DNA from: Bacillota bacterium
Lineage (GTDB): Bacteria > Bacillota > Clostridia > Lachnospirales > Lachnospiraceae
Assembly (NCBI GenBank): GCA_023415055.1
Contig: JAEZLZ010000078.1
Coordinates: 1 to 64,000 of the forward strand
Reading direction: 5' to 3'
DNA: 64,000 nucleotides
Numbering within the stretch: position 1 is the stretch's first letter; the number at the start of each line of letters is the position of its first letter. Positions 62,325 to 64,000 of this stretch are shown piece after piece. The notes beneath the pieces were generated by a model that saw only the letters and a program-made list of their open reading frames with translations, had not been told where the DNA came from and ran no database searches. The translations under genes were made by a program, and so were the position numbers.

Positions 62325-64000
62325 CTAGGACATCATCTGTGACTGATAAATCTCTTTGTATACTTCACATTGCTCCAGCAGCTCTTCATGGGTACCGTAG
62401 CCTGCCATCATACCATCCTCCAATACCAAGATGTGATCCAACTTCATAACCGAACTTATTCTCTGTGCAATCACGATTGTCGTTGTATCCTGATAATTCT
62501 CCCGGATTGCCTTACGGAGAAGGGAATCCGTCTTATAGTCAAGGGCACTGGAGGAATCATCAAGAATCAGTATCTCCGGATTACCGGCAAGCGCTCTTGC
62601 CACAAGAAGCCGCTGTTTTTGTCCTCCACTTAGATTACTTCCCTTAATTGCAAGCTTATAATCCAGTCTCTCCTCCAGTTCTTCTATAAAGCTCTCTGCT
62701 TGTGCATGCTCCGTAGTTTCAAGAACCCGTTCTCGTGAAAGCTCTCTTCCGAGACTAATGTTTTCATAGATTTTATCCGCAAACAGGACATCATTTTGGA
62801 ATACCACGCCAAATTTTTTACGAAGCTCCTGTTTATCAATACTTCTAATGTCCTCGCCGTCGATCGTGATGCTGCCGGAATTTACATCATAGAAGCGCAT
62901 CAACAGGTTGATCAGCGTAGTCTTTCCGGAACCGGTTGAGCCGATGATCCCAAGGCTTCCTCCTTTTTTGATACCTAAGTCGATATTCATAATACATGGC
63001 TCCTGTGTATAAGCAAAGCTGACATTATGAAATGCGATATGATTCTCCGAATCATTTCGGATTTCTTTTTCTACAACGACTTCCAGATCCTCCGGAGTAG
63101 CAAGCACCTCGGCGATGCGGGAAGCAGAAGCGATTGCCTTGGAATAAACAACAAAGATTCGCTGAATCGCCATAACCGCATGAAGCATAATTGTAAAATA
63201 GGATAAAAATGCCACGATTTTACCGGGCTGGGAAGCCCCACTATTCACACGGAAGGCTCCGACGATAACTACCAGGGTAAGACCGAGATTAAAGATCAGG
63301 TTCATGATGGGATTCGTAGCAGCCATGGTGGTACCAGCTTTCAGTTCCTTCTCCACCACTTCGGAATTAATATCACGGAAGCGCTGCTTCTCATAACCAG
63401 TGGTTGATAAAGCTTTAATCACACGAATTCCCGTGATATTTTCTCGGACGATACGCACCAGTTTATCTACAGATACTTGTAAGCCAAGATAAAGCGGAAT
63501 TCCTTTTTTAGACACGAGATATACTACAAGAGCAAGAAATGGCAATACCCCGATCAGCACAAGAGTCAATACCGGTTCCAGCGTACTGGTGATCACGATA
63601 CCACCGATGATGATAATTGGTGCCCGAACGCCAATTCGTTGCATCATACCGATCATATTATGAATATTATATGTATCCGAGGTCATACGGGATTCCAAAG
63701 AAGGGATCGTAAAATGATCCAGTTGTTTACCGGAGAGACTCAGTATCTTGTCGAAAAGATCATGCCGCAGCATCTCAGTTGCATTTCGTGCAACTCTGGC
63801 TGCCATCCGGTTTGCGATAATATTGAAGGTTCTTGCACCGATTGACAGGGCTATCATAGATAGACCCCAGAGTAAAATCAAAGATATCTTTTTATAGGGA
63901 ATGATGTCATCAATGATAAAGGCTAAGACCCAAGGTAGTCCGAGATCCATAAAGGTTCCGAGTACCTTGATTGTGAATCCGAAGAGCATTCGAATAATAT
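62325..64000 (-). CDS. ABC exporter half-transporter, partial (right edge)
   Basis: The frame is open to the end of the window, so the true start lies beyond it; the Met at 63989 is probably internal. The visible 558 codons hold six membrane segments and an ATPase domain. Walker A GSTGSGKTT, canonical signature LSGGQKQ, but Walker B ILILDDSSSALD has Asp in place of the catalytic Glu, and the switch reads VIAQRIS with Gln for His. These changes complement those of the partner, typical of heterodimeric exporters. The gap between the genes is 44 bp. Confidence 0.9.
   Translation of the reverse strand, partial: IIRMLFGFTIKVLGTFMDLGLPWVLAFIIDDIIPYKKISLILLWGLSMIALSIGARTFNIIANRMAARVARNATEMLRHDLFDKILSLSGKQLDHFTIPSLESRMTSDTYNIHNMIGMMQRIGVRAPIIIIGGIVITSTLEPVLTLVLIGVLPFLALVVYLVSKKGIPLYLGLQVSVDKLVRIVRENITGIRVIKALSTTGYEKQRFRDINSEVVEKELKAGTTMAATNPIMNLIFNLGLTLVVIVGAFRVNSGASQPGKIVAFLSYFTIMLHAVMAIQRIFVVYSKAIASASRIAEVLATPEDLEVVVEKEIRNDSENHIAFHNVSFAYTQEPCIMNIDLGIKKGGSLGIIGSTGSGKTTLINLLMRFYDVNSGSITIDGEDIRSIDKQELRKKFGVVFQNDVLFADKIYENISLGRELSRERVLETTEHAQAESFIEELEERLDYKLAIKGSNLSGGQKQRLLVARALAGNPEILILDDSSSALDYKTDSLLRKAIRENYQDTTTIVIAQRISSVMKLDHILVLEDGMMAGYGTHEELLEQCEVYKEIYQSQMMS

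Overview
The window looks like a chromosome segment of a low-GC, spore-forming anaerobic Firmicute, most likely in Lachnospiraceae or a related Clostridia family. The reasons are strong AGGAGG ribosome sites, T-box and lysine-riboswitch control, a spore cortex-lytic enzyme gene, a C-GCAxxG-C-C protein and a Tad-like locus rich in Ig and Cys-knuckle proteins. This assignment is inference; there is no rRNA or other marker here.

1-5.9 kb: a gene for a YaaH/SleL-type spore glycosidase (two LysM domains plus GH18) is cut in two by a 4,195-bp element. The element carries a large serine recombinase next to one end, two small unknown proteins, a polysaccharide deacetylase and a CwlD-type amidase. The ends share a 7-bp core (736-742 and 4931-4937). 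Joining the halves at the core restores a 427-codon reading frame in phase. This is the layout of a developmentally excised 'skin'-type intervening element, here inside a cortex-lysis gene and carrying peptidoglycan enzymes.

6-12.8 kb: housekeeping genes: a flavin-reductase-like protein, an esterase, a YbaK-type deacylase, a CoiA-like protein, a phospholipase-C-like protein, a CBS/CorC membrane protein and a glutathione peroxidase with a decayed second copy beside it.

13.2-35.2 kb, all on the minus strand: a sigma-A promoter at about 35.13 kb drives a tightly packed set of genes for a divergent Tad (type IVc pilus-like) machine. It has three MinD/CpaE-like proteins with altered P-loops, a CpaB-like SAF protein, a membrane-anchored TadA-like ATPase, a TadB/C-like membrane protein, three small pilin-like proteins, two giant exported proteins alternating Ig-like modules with CxxC knuckles, another single-helix Cys protein and an HEIGH metalloprotease. 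A second promoter at about 18.3 kb drives an SLH protein and a 1,194-residue surface protein. No secretin, TadV-type peptidase or classical Flp pilin is visible.

35.2-35.6 kb: a compact type I toxin-antitoxin module: a 31-residue membrane toxin, an antisense RNA with its own promoter and terminator, and a 12-bp pairing of the predicted toxin mRNA's 5' and 3' ends.

35.7-49 kb: an MBL-fold hydrolase, an amidase, a lysine-riboswitch-controlled amino-acid ABC transporter with 41-bp tandem repeats upstream of its promoter, a DUF4153-like membrane protein, two nucleobase permeases and an EF-G paralog.

49-64 kb: a shikimate/tyrosine operon (DAHP synthase, TyrA, AroA) behind a consensus promoter and a 540-nt leader, then proS with a proline T-box, a type I pullulanase, tyrS with a tyrosine T-box, a C-GCAxxG-C-C protein and a heterodimeric ABC exporter that runs off the right edge.
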